This document shows positions 45,301-53,900 of a stretch of 64,000 nt of DNA, piece after piece. A program made the translations under genes and the position numbers. The stretch covers positions 43,199 through 107,198 of the forward strand of contig JANXMZ010000025.1 in NCBI GenBank assembly GCA_025354385.1. The letters are read 5' to 3'. The stretch is from Bacteroidota bacterium (GTDB taxonomy: Bacteria; Bacteroidota; Bacteroidia; NS11-12g; UBA955). The notes beneath the pieces are model-generated. The model had not been told where the DNA came from, searched no databases, and saw only the letters and a list, made by a program, of their open reading frames with translations. The stretch's first letter is position 1. Every line of letters begins with the position of its first letter.

Positions 45301-45991
45301 TAACACTGTCAAACAAGATTCTATTAAATATTTGTACAGTAAATTAGGTACTTATCAAGTAAATTTTCAGGCTCAGATTAACGCCAATAATGCCTGTGTG
45401 GACAGTTTTCAAAAGTATGTTGTCGTTACCGGTATTAATGCAGACTTTGCAAAAGACCCTAATAGCATTGCCCCCAATTTTATTTTCAATAATTTATCTC
45501 AACCCGCTACCGCGCGTTTGTATTGGGACTTTGGGCATCCTGAATCGGGAAACCTTAACCACTCCGAAGAACAGAACCCAATGCACCAATATTTTGTTAA
45601 GAAAAAGGAGTACTTGGTTTGTTTAAAAGCGACAAGTTTGCAGGGCTGCATCGATTCCATTTGCAAGCCATTTATTGATAATGATAGCGCTTCTATTATT
45701 GTATATAATGTGTTTACGCCTGGCAACGACGACAATAAAAATGATCAATATGACATTTTAGTTGAGGGAGAAAATTTATATGATTTATCAATTTACAATC
45801 GTTGGGGAGTGCTGGTTTATGAGAGTAAGAAAGATTATGAATTAAGTGACAATATGAATTGGAACGGTAAAGTATTTAATAGTGGTGCTGAATGTCCAAT
45901 GGGAACCTATTACTATATTTTTAAATACCGAATTCCTATTTTATCTAAAGAAATAAAATTGGTGAATGGAGTGATACAGTTGATCAGGTAG
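42338..45991 (+). CDS. Large PKD-domain surface protein, T9SS type B C-terminal domain
   Basis: About 1,217 residues. No ATG is suitably placed; TTG at 42338 gives a signal peptide (LKIRYRPIVMLVLVMLSVFRA), and TTG 42329 or 42347 are possible. A weak CATCTTTG box (42324-42331) lies 6 bases before 42338. At least eight PKD-like modules (SWDFGDGNSSVNI, LWADGKSD, WKFNDINA, NWDFGTN, IWEFGDSAHTS, KWRFGDGYIF, YWDFGHPESG), many with GCxDS ends. Gliding-associated domain at the end (YNVFTPGNDDNKND, YNRWGVLVYES, CPMGTYYYIFKY). It converges with the asparaginase gene, 3 bases apart. Confidence 0.88.
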   Translation: MLRLLKIRYRPIVMLVLVMLSVFRAESKIVVKNIDCLGNLTSFNYVSSSGFTISSISWDFGDGNSSVNIKTNHIYKSTGTFKVKVTAVLSNGNTEDDTATIKIVGLPLSKLQFLKISDSCFLNNDICFSDNSLPAVAGQTIQKRILLWADGKSDVNNVPGYGDKMCHHYSNIGAYKVTMEVTDKFGCKDITNYTIHVVGSVNTDLVSNVSFAGCNRLKVCFTNKSTEYKPVTVNYLLKLDSTANDSSITVNNSKCIYKYKTGNIRAILMASTSEGCADSIIKDLQVQIDTLPKKLVLSDSLMCYSSDKDVHVVGPSYTADAIQWFIDKAAAGNFVKSGYGFIPNGSQLLPGKHTLSCVIIRGSCTTNLSANFIIIGPVAKFGIINQYQCSTLNQVTVYNQSEYLDTIHSSFFWKFNDINAAKCTTNYIKDINLYGNCNYAIGSYHKHVFSQFASNYQVKLIVRDSTSGCIDSTFANIDVLKCTKLFNQINYQICQGDLFYKGYQGGINDPYLFSLDTGKSWKKFPSIVNAPYLGLYKVGFIFRNYKIPWVENIGTDSIKVHADTAKLSYDTIYKKDFLSVYQNKTDSVYFRDYTSCRNNKLTVYFKNKLFYKGEKIEINWGDTIIAYSFDTISKVDSIQHQYTDAVQMGNMFVTLYSTSGCYTTYSHPIGIGRMLSVSFSNALCTKQKICAQATIVDNKTNIKHNSLKNAKVLWLFDDSIQVKNNFSACTYFNFPGKHYFYLEVTDSTGCKDSVKGQFDIQELKAHIEKTPNELYCTELRQFFDSSYVYNPFDPIKKYNWDFGTNTFLVVQKDPFISFNSSADSVRIRLAVETDAGCKDTTEVSIQLIGGKPFFTIKDTIACGSLNALFINKSKKCRSFIWEFGDSAHTSLDVNDTQSMRFNYTKPGKYKIKLIGIDTIYNPSTGNTYYCTAVFPENGLSRTVTVLPTINTNVYSKDTICLGDSIVFWNKKIPYLGLFKWRFGDGYIFNTVKQDSIKYLYSKLGTYQVNFQAQINANNACVDSFQKYVVVTGINADFAKDPNSIAPNFIFNNLSQPATARLYWDFGHPESGNLNHSEEQNPMHQYFVKKKEYLVCLKATSLQGCIDSICKPFIDNDSASIIVYNVFTPGNDDNKNDQYDILVEGENLYDLSIYNRWGVLVYESKKDYELSDNMNWNGKVFNSGAECPMGTYYYIFKYRIPILSKEIKLVNGVIQLIR

Positions 45992-45994
45992 TTT

Positions 45995-47023
45995 TTAATG
46001 GTTTTGTAAAGTCAAGTTCACCTTTACAGTAGCGCAAACCTTTGTTTCACCTGTAGTAAGTCCACCAAAGTTTTTATTTTCATGGGCTACATAGTGTCGC
46101 AATTTTTGATTTTGGTCTGGTGTTAGTATCTCCAATTGTTCAATTACAGATTGGGCTATATTGTATTGCGGTCCCATCTTGCCGTCGTCAACTTTAATAC
46201 AAATACCCATTTGTTTTTCTACCAAACCAATGGAATAAATACCATCAGCACCAGTTTTACCAATTAACTTACCATTGGCTTCTTTCATTAAATCGGTACA
46301 ATATCTTTTATGTCCAGCTATCATTTCTGGATAGACTGTAATAGCCTCTATCATTGTTCTGCAAGCTTTTTGAATGGCTTCGTTAAATTGCACAGGATGT
46401 ACTAAATTCTTGTAAGCAATGGCCTGGTTTTTTACAGGGAAGGCAAATATAGGAGCTGAGCATCCATCAACACCACCTTTTATTTTCTCAATTGGATATC
46501 TGTGAAAATCTGAAATAATTTTTAAAATTGCGTGATGCAATGAATGCTGAGGATTGATGTAATCTTTTGTTGGTAAATTATTATAAACACAATAGGATAA
46601 AAAGCCTGCGTGCTTGCCGCTGCAATTATTTTGAATACGCAGAGGTTGCAAATCATTTTTAATTAAATAATTGGCATCTTCTCTGAGGGTTGGCATCTGA
46701 GGACCACATTCCAAATCATCTGCAGTGCATCCAATCTTATTTAAGATACTTTGAACCGTCCTAACATGTTCCGCTTCGCCGTTATGACTGCCACACAAAA
46801 TTGCAATTTCTTTTTGTGTGAACCCAAAATGCTCAACAGCACCACTGATTAATAAAGGGATTTGTTGGAAAAATTTCATAGCAGAACGAGGAAAACAAAT
46901 TTGTTCAACATCGCCCACACTGTATATAATGTTATCGTTATCATCTACGATGCAAATAACACCTCTGTGAAAACTTTCTAAAACGTCTCCTCTGTAAACT
47001 TCTACTAAAATTGGATTTGCCAT
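45995..47023 (-). CDS. Asparaginase (Asparaginase_II family, PF06089)
   Basis: 342 residues, ATG start. Family motifs: EVYRGDVLESFHRG near the start, FPRSAMKFFQQIPL, ILCGSHNGEAEHV, NNCSGKHAGFL, GVDGCSAPIFAFP, KTGADGIYSIGL. This is the thermolabile AnsA-like family from Rhizobium, unrelated to the E. coli enzymes; it releases aspartate and ammonia. No signal peptide. Last gene of the pyrimidine run, 7 bases after pyrB; aspartate made here could feed PyrB (inference). Confidence 0.9.
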   Translation of the reverse strand: MANPILVEVYRGDVLESFHRGVICIVDDNDNIIYSVGDVEQICFPRSAMKFFQQIPLLISGAVEHFGFTQKEIAILCGSHNGEAEHVRTVQSILNKIGCTADDLECGPQMPTLREDANYLIKNDLQPLRIQNNCSGKHAGFLSYCVYNNLPTKDYINPQHSLHHAILKIISDFHRYPIEKIKGGVDGCSAPIFAFPVKNQAIAYKNLVHPVQFNEAIQKACRTMIEAITVYPEMIAGHKRYCTDLMKEANGKLIGKTGADGIYSIGLVEKQMGICIKVDDGKMGPQYNIAQSVIEQLEILTPDQNQKLRHYVAHENKNFGGLTTGETKVCATVKVNLTLQNH

Positions 47024-47030
47024 CTATTAA

Positions 47031-47960
47031 TTATGAATTTTGATTGGAAGCCAGCAGAAACATACATGCCATGCGAATAGCTACACCATTTTCAACTTGA
47101 TTTAAAATAATACTATAGTCGCTATCTGCCACTTCACTTGTAATTTCTACACCTCTGTTAATTGGTCCTGGATGCATAATGGTAATATCTTTACCTATAC
47201 CTTCTAGCATGGGTAAGGTTAGCCCATATTGCATGCTATATTCCCTGAGCGATGGAAAATACTTGATATCCTGTCTTTCCATTTGAATGCGCAACATATT
47301 TGCAACATCGCACCATTCTAAAGCCTTTCTAAGGTTATGTTCAACTTTAACGCCAAGCTGTTCAATGTATTTAGGAATCAATGTACTTGGTCCGCATACC
47401 ATTACTTCTGCTCCAAGTTTTTGTAAGCAATAGATATTAGATAATGCCACTCGGCTGTGTAAAATATCGCCAACAATTACCACTTTTTTGCCAGTTACTT
47501 CACCAAGGGTTTCTTTAATGGAATATGCGTCAAGTAAAGCCTGAGTGGGGTGCTCGTGGGTACCATCCCCTGCATTGATAATGGTTGCATCGATGTGTTT
47601 TGCTAAAAATACGCAAGCGCCCGGACTTGGATGTCGCATCACCACCATATCGACCTTCATGCTTAAAATATTTTTAACAGTATCAATAAGGGTTTCTCCT
47701 TTTGAAACGGAGGATGATGAAGAGGAGAAATTGACAATGTCGGCACTGAGTCTTTTTTGCGCCAATTCAAATGATACCCTAGTTCTTGTAGAATTCTCGA
47801 AAAATAAATTGGCAACAGTGATGTCTCTGAGAGATGGTACTTTTTTTATCGGACGGTTAATAATGGTTTTAAAATTATCCGCAGTTTCAAATATTAATTT
47901 GATGTCTTGTTCATTCAGGTCTTTAATACCTAAAAGATGTTTTACAGATAATTGTGTCAT
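47031..47960 (-). CDS. pyrB: Aspartate carbamoyltransferase catalytic subunit PyrB
   Basis: 309 residues from the ATG at 47960 (MTQLSVKHLLGIKDL); 47975 would be a TTG inside pyrR. Carbamoyl-phosphate loop FFENSTRTRVSFE, then SKGETLIDT, MRHPSPGA, HEHPTQALLDAYSI and MHPGPINRGVE. It joins carbamoyl phosphate and aspartate, the committed step of pyrimidine synthesis. No pyrI follows. Its start overlaps the pyrR stop (ATGA), so translation is coupled. Confidence 0.96.
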   Translation of the reverse strand: MTQLSVKHLLGIKDLNEQDIKLIFETADNFKTIINRPIKKVPSLRDITVANLFFENSTRTRVSFELAQKRLSADIVNFSSSSSSVSKGETLIDTVKNILSMKVDMVVMRHPSPGACVFLAKHIDATIINAGDGTHEHPTQALLDAYSIKETLGEVTGKKVVIVGDILHSRVALSNIYCLQKLGAEVMVCGPSTLIPKYIEQLGVKVEHNLRKALEWCDVANMLRIQMERQDIKYFPSLREYSMQYGLTLPMLEGIGKDITIMHPGPINRGVEITSEVADSDYSIILNQVENGVAIRMACMFLLASNQNS

Positions 47961-48490
47961 GCGTTGATTAACCAAACTTTATAATTGTTTTCTTCCCAAT
48001 CTACTTCAACTTTCTGAGCATGACCGCGGGTGTCAACGCTTTTGCCAACATAATCTGGTGCAATGGGGTTTTCCCTGTTAAATTTACGATCAATTAAAAC
48101 ACAGAGTTCCACTTTTGCAGGTCTGCCAAAATCAAGTAAAGCATCCATAGCACTTCTAATGCTTCTACCTGTAAAAAGCACATCGTCTATTAGAATTATT
48201 TTTAAGCCTTCTGTACTAAATGGAATATGAATAGGGTTGGCCACCAATTGTTTTTCTGCTGTTCTAAAATCATCTCTATAAAAGGTTATATCCAACTCGC
48301 CATATTTAATTTTATAGCCAATTATTTCCTCTACCATCTGTCTGATAATACGGGCGGGCATTACACCTCTTGGTTGCAAGCCAATAATAGCAGTGTTGGT
48401 GAATAAATCGTGATTTTCAACCAATTCATAAGCTAATCTATGCAATGTAGCATTTAGTTTTTGATGGTCGTATAATAATTTTTCTTCCAA
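47957..48490 (-). CDS. pyrR: PyrR bifunctional regulator/uracil phosphoribosyltransferase
   Basis: 177 residues, TTG start at 48490. PRPP-binding loop IILIDDVLFTGRSIRSAMDA near 93, IGLQPRGVMPARII near 36, and CVLIDRKFNRENPIAPDYVG. In Bacillus PyrR binds pyr leader RNA and causes attenuation when UMP is high; no obvious anti-terminator loop is visible in the 21-base gap upstream, so regulation may differ here. ATGA overlap with pyrB. Confidence 0.95.
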   Translation of the reverse strand: MEEKLLYDHQKLNATLHRLAYELVENHDLFTNTAIIGLQPRGVMPARIIRQMVEEIIGYKIKYGELDITFYRDDFRTAEKQLVANPIHIPFSTEGLKIILIDDVLFTGRSIRSAMDALLDFGRPAKVELCVLIDRKFNRENPIAPDYVGKSVDTRGHAQKVEVDWEENNYKVWLINA

Positions 48491-48511
48491 TTTTTCTTTC
48501 GTTTTAATCAG

Positions 48512-48916
48512 CTATTTGGATAATTTTAAAATGGTGTCGTATTCCAATTTCTCTACTCTCATGACACTCAATCTTCCTTGGCGAACCAAGCCAATATTGG
48601 AGAGTAAATCATTGGATTTAATTTCTTCCAAACCAACTGGTTTTTTAAATTTTTTAACAGGAGACAAATCCACCACTACCCAATTTTTGTCATCGGTCGT
48701 TGGGTCTTGGTAAGCTTCTTTAACAACTTTGGCTATTCCAACAATTTCTTTGCCGTCATTGCTGTGATAAAAAAATACCGGATCGCCCAATTTCATTTCT
48801 CTAAGGTTGTTTCTAGCTTGATAATTTCTAACTCCATCCCAAAAAGTAATGCCATCTTTTACGAATTGATCCCAAGAATATTTGAAAGGTTCTGATTTGA
48901 CAAGCCAATAATTCAT
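48512..48916 (-). CDS. EVE domain protein
   Basis: 134 residues, ATG at 48916. MNYWLVKSEPFKYSWDQFVK, then FWDGVRNYQARNNLREMKLG, DPVFFYHSNDGKEIVGIAKV and GLVRQGRLSVMRV match the EVE (PUA-like) fold used to bind modified nucleobases. In eukaryotes the relative is THYN1. Cytoplasmic; the modified base bound is unknown. It sits between cysS (82 bases upstream) and pyrR (21 bases downstream). Confidence 0.92.
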   Translation of the reverse strand: MNYWLVKSEPFKYSWDQFVKDGITFWDGVRNYQARNNLREMKLGDPVFFYHSNDGKEIVGIAKVVKEAYQDPTTDDKNWVVVDLSPVKKFKKPVGLEEIKSNDLLSNIGLVRQGRLSVMRVEKLEYDTILKLSK

Positions 48917-48998
48917 AGCCTGGCAAATAAAACTAAAATAATACGTTATTTCAAGTCTTACTCAAAAAGGATATACACTTTTTATACCTTAAATAAAT

Positions 48999-50471
48999 CT
49001 AAGAAATACTGTAACTGCTGCCTTCTTTTCCATCTTTAATTTCAAATCCCAATGCAGCTAATTTACTTCTAATTTCATCGGACAATGCATAATTTTTATT
49101 TTGTTTGGCCTCATCTCTCATCCTCAATAGCATTTGCATAACCCCATCTAACTTGTTGTTTTTTGCAGATTGTTCCTTCTGCAGACCCAAAATTTCGAAC
49201 ACAAATGCGTGAAAACTTGTCTTTAATAGTCGCAGATCTTCATTAGAAATACTTGCCAATTGGGCATCAACAGAATTTATATAAGTTACCAATTCAAATA
49301 ATTTAGAAATAAGAATGGGGGTGTTCAAATCATCATTCAAAGCTTGATAACACTCATCAATAATTTTTTTAATGTTGATGGATGAAGTGGGAGAGGGGTT
49401 TATTTTTTCAAGTGTTTCAGATGAAGTTAGCAATCTGCTCAGACCTTTTTCTGCAGCTTGCAATGCAACATTGCTAAAATCCAATGTGCCTCGATAGTGA
49501 GCCATTAATATAAAAAACTTCAGGGTCATAGGTGTGTAAGCCTTTTCTAATAAAGGATGTTCACCTGTAAAGAATTCTCTTACACCAATACCATTGTTCA
49601 AAGATTTAGCCATTTTTTGACCATTGATGGTAATCATGTTGTGATGCACCCAGTATTTCGCAGGGTTACGAGAACTGCAAGCTGTGGATTGTGCTATTTC
49701 GGATTCATGGTGAGGAAATAATAAATCCATACCACCACCATGTATATCGAAAACATCTCCTAAATATTTTTTACTCATGGCACTGCATTCAATATGCCAT
49801 CCCGGAAAGCCCTTACTCCATGGACTATTCCACTGCATGATATGTTCTGGTCCAGCTTTTTTCCAAAGCGCAAAATCGTTTGAGTTTTTCTTTTCTTCTT
49901 GACCCTCTAACTCCCTTGCTTCATTGCCTGCACCTGCTATTAGGTCTTCTATCACTCTTCCCGATAGTTTTCCGTAATCATGCGTTTTACTGTATTTTAA
50001 TACATCAAAATATACTGACCCGCAAGACTCATAAGCATAGCCTTCAGAAATAATAGTCTCTATCATTTCAATTTGCTCAATGATGTGTCCACTCGCACGT
50101 GGTTCTATAGATGCTGGAATAAGATTCAAAACATTCAGCATTTCGTGGTAACGGTTGGTATAAAACTGAGCGACCTCCATTGGCTCCAATTTTTCTAAAC
50201 GGGCCAATTTGCCTATTTTATCTTCACCTTCGTCTGCATCATTTACCAGGTGTCCGACATCTGTTATGTTTCTGACGAATCTGACTTTATAACCTAAATG
50301 TTTTAAATACCGGTGCATGATGTCAAAAAATACCGGACCTCTGACATGACCGAGATGAGGATTGCCATATACCGTAGGTCCACATAAATAAAGGCCCACA
50401 AATGGGGGTTTCAGTGGTTCAAATTTTTCAATAGATCTACTATAAGTATTGTATATTTTTAGTTCTTGCAT
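48999..50471 (-). CDS. cysS: Cysteine-tRNA ligase CysS
   Basis: 490 residues from the ATG at 50471 ([13 protein letters not shown]); the ATG at 50480 adds three. Class I motifs: [17 protein letters not shown] (HIGH as HLGH), zinc ligands C in [17 protein letters not shown] and [10 protein letters not shown], and KMAKSLNNG (KMSKS). C-terminal DALR region from about 345. A TAAGTTTG box lies at 50482-50489 on the minus strand, 10 bases before 50471, which favours this start. Confidence 0.97.
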   Translation of the reverse strand: MQELKIYNTYSRSIEKFEPLKPPFVGLYLCGPTVYGNPHLGHVRGPVFFDIMHRYLKHLGYKVRFVRNITDVGHLVNDADEGEDKIGKLARLEKLEPMEVAQFYTNRYHEMLNVLNLIPASIEPRASGHIIEQIEMIETIISEGYAYESCGSVYFDVLKYSKTHDYGKLSGRVIEDLIAGAGNEARELEGQEEKKNSNDFALWKKAGPEHIMQWNSPWSKGFPGWHIECSAMSKKYLGDVFDIHGGGMDLLFPHHESEIAQSTACSSRNPAKYWVHHNMITINGQKMAKSLNNGIGVREFFTGEHPLLEKAYTPMTLKFFILMAHYRGTLDFSNVALQAAEKGLSRLLTSSETLEKINPSPTSSINIKKIIDECYQALNDDLNTPILISKLFELVTYINSVDAQLASISNEDLRLLKTSFHAFVFEILGLQKEQSAKNNKLDGVMQMLLRMRDEAKQNKNYALSDEIRSKLAALGFEIKDGKEGSSYSIS

Positions 50472-50773
50472 GATTAACATGCAAACTTAACCATAATTTG
50501 AATTTTATTTGAGTAAAATAAATCAGAAAAAGGGGCTAAAATTTGAATTTAAATACGCGGAAATTCAAATAAGTTATTTTATCTTTTATAAAAAATTAAA
50601 AAAATACTAAAAATTTTATTGTATATTAATAAAATTATTATCAGGTACATATTCGTGTAAAATATATTTTATACTAAATATAATATTTGTTTAAATTAAG
50701 TTCTTAACTTTTTTAAAAGTTGAATTAGCTTGAGAACAAAATTTTATAAAAGTGTATGATATTTAGGACTTTA

Positions 50774-50811
50774 TTCTATATTTATTTGACTTAAATCAAA
50801 TAAATATAGAA
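50774..50811. promoter_or_regulatory. 38-bp inverted repeat containing an FNR/CRP-like palindrome
   Basis: Perfect 16-bp arms (50774-50789 and 50796-50811) around CTTAAA. The core TTGACTTAAATCAA at 50786-50799 matches the FNR-type consensus TTGATnnnnATCAA at 9 of 10 fixed positions. It ends about 71 bases before the -7 box of the adhesin gene. No T-tract follows, so a terminator is unlikely. Confidence 0.6.
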
Positions 50812-50882
50812 AATATAATAATTTGTGAATAATTATGACACGATTTTGATAATAGGTTATGAATTCATTGTTGCATATGTGT

Positions 50883-50890
50883 TAATTTTG
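50883..50890 (+). promoter_or_regulatory. TAATTTTG -7 box of the adhesin gene at 50908
   Basis: TAATTTTG ends 17 bases before the ATG at 50908. TTG words lie at 50868-50873, too near for a -33 box. Confidence 0.4.
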
Positions 50891-50907
50891 TTGCAACAAA
50901 TTATTTT

Positions 50908-53900
50908 ATGCGAAAAATTTACAACCGAACAGTTTCATCAAACCCATTTAACCTCAGAAATTTTCTGATGTTAACGAGTTTGTTTGTTCTTCTAAATGCA
51001 AAGGCATTTCCTGGAGGAACTTACACAATCAATGCTAGCCTCGCGGCCTCTGCTACTAATTACGTTTCATTTACGGCTTTGGCCAATGACCTTCAAAACA
51101 TCACCAGGGGAGATGGCGGTCCTGCTCAGTATGCAGTAGGCGCTGCAGGTGTTCAAGGACCGGTAATTGTTAATGTTAACAATGCTACTTACACCCAGCA
51201 GTTTAAATTACCTCAAATTACAGGTATGTCTGCTACCAACACCCTCACCATTAATGGTAATGGTGCTACCATTCAATTTACACCAACTGTAAGTACAGAT
51301 ATGGCGGTTATTGATTTGAATGGCGCGGATTATGTTAAAATCAGAAATTTGACAATAACAAACAATGCCGCTTTTGGTTTGTGTGTTTGGATACACAACG
51401 TTTCAGATTACAACACCATCGTTTTGAATAAATTAAGAACGCCTCTCTTTACCACTGGTACTGCTACAGGTTACCTTTGGATTTCTAATGGAACAGCTTC
51501 GCCATCTACTACTACTAACGCAGGTAACTTCAATTTAATTGATAGTAACGACATGCGTTCAGGTGCTGCGAATACGAACAATGGACCTTACTACGCAGTT
51601 GGGATTGGAGCGCCTACAGCTCACGCTACCACTAACTCTTCTAACAACAACACGATATCTAATAACAATATACAAGATTTTTATTTATATGGTCTTTATA
51701 TCTATTATGCGAATGTTACTACCATTAGAAATAATGACATTCACAATACTGGTACTACCAGATACAATACCAAATACGGCATGTATGTTTATTACACTTC
51801 AGCCAATATTGAGTTTAATAGAGTTTATAATTTAAATGGTAATACGGCTCAATCATATGTACAATATCCTGTTTATTTTTATAACTATGATAATGGAACA
51901 ATGGCAACTCAGAAGTTCAGAAATAATATCATTCAAGCATCTGGTTTAACCACCATATATTGCTATGTATATTTCTATGCAAGTCAGAATGCTGGAGCAA
52001 CTTTAGATATCGAGGATAATACTTTTGCAATTGCAGATGCAAGTGGAACTTCAGTAGCCAATACAGGTACTATTTATGGTTTGTATGGTGGCTATTTCAG
52101 AAATTTAACGGGCAATATTTTTTATAATAACTTAGGTGGAACGGGAACAAAATATCTGATGTATGATTTTGGTTGTGTGACACCTCTTTCTAGTCATAAA
52201 AACAATACTTATGCCTATGGACCAGGAGCAACAGGTAACTTTGCTTATGCAGGTTCTTGTGTTACATATGGTGATATTTCTAGTATGTATACTGCTGGCT
52301 TGCCAACAAGCAATATCAATGTTGATCCTAGTTTCTTAAGTTTAACGCCCACTGCTATGGATTTAACTCCAACCTCCATTGGTATGGCCAACAAAGGAAC
52401 TGTGATAAGCGGTATTACTACCGATAACAAAGGCGTTACTAGATCTTCGACACCAGATATTGGTGCATTGGAATACACAGTTGATGTGCAATTGACCAAC
52501 TTTGCTCTAACTTTCCCAAGTCCTGCTTGTGCTGGTTACACTTCAGCAATTGGTGGAACTATTAAAAATAACTCTGCCTTCACCATTAAGAATCCAACAA
52601 TGGCATATAGAGTGAATAACAATCCAAAAGTTACATACAATGTGCCAGTAACATTAGCTCCAGGTGCAAGTGCATCATTCAATTTCCCTGGCACTTACAA
52701 GTTTTCAGTTTCCGGTAATACAACTGTTAAAATGTTTGTAAGTACCCCTGATGATAATGTTTCTAATGATAGTGCGAGTGTCAGTACTTTTATTACTGTT
52801 CCTCCTGGAGGTTCTGTACTCACACAAAATACGACTCTTTCTTCTCCATTTGCTAAGTTAGATATTACTGGAAAACCAGATATCACCTTTGCTACAGAGA
52901 AAATGGTATATGATTTTACAGCACCTTCTAGATTGGGTTATACCAATGCTCAATACCTTTCTAAATGGATTGGAACTGTTTCTGCAAAAACAATCAATGG
53001 ATTTAATGCAAGTTCTCTAGTAACTGCAAGTTTAACAGCTCCATTCAATGTAACCTTCAATGCTTCTAAAAATTGGGAAGATAGTACCATTGTTATTACT
53101 GTTAAAATGGTAGACTTTGCTACAAGTTGCGATACTGCATATGTAAGAAGCATTTATGTTGCACCAAAAGCATACATTAATGTTAAATTGGCAACAGTGC
53201 TTTGCGAAAAATCTGATATTTATTTTGATAATGCTACAACTGCTTCAAGTGGTTCTGTAGAGTATGAGTGGAATTTTGGTGATGGATCTGCTCTTTCAAC
53301 AGAGTCTAGCCCGAACCATAACTACGCTACCTTTGGTTTATATACTGTTACCTTAAAAGCAACTACTAAGCCGTATAATTTTGTTTCAAACAAATCTTAT
53401 ACGATTAATGTATCACAAATTCCAGATGCAAAAATCATCAATGTAAATACTTGTCAAGGTATTCCAGTTACTTTAGGTAACGGAACAATATATGGTGGTA
53501 CTGGATTAACTTCCTATACATGGAATTATGGTGATGGTTCTCCTGTTTACAAAACTTCCTCTTTAGCGACTATATACAAAAACTATTCAGTAGCGGGTCC
53601 TTATACAGTTACTTTGTTAGCATCTGCGGATGGTTGTACCAATTCAGTTACAAAAAGTGTTTACCAATTTGCCAAACCAGTTGCCAATTTCTCTAAAGTT
53701 AGTGGTTCATGTTTAAATTCTGAATTCTCATTTGTGAATACTTCAACAATTGCATTGGGCCATTTTGGAAATACTTGGAATTTTAACGATGCAGGTAATC
53801 AATCTAGCGAACAAAATACATTGTATACTTTCAGAAGTGCTGGTACTAAAAATGTAAAATTGTTAGTTATTTCTGAGTTCGGTTGTTCCGATTCAATCAC

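Larger units (their letters stand above)
50490..50907. other. Long AT-rich regulatory gap between cysS and the giant adhesin pair
   Basis: No coding frame seen in about 420 bases. Apart from the FNR-like inverted repeat at 50774-50811 and the -7 box at 50883-50890 listed separately, it is extremely A+T-rich with many short TATA/TAAAT words. It is the largest apparent promoter region in the window. Confidence 0.6.
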
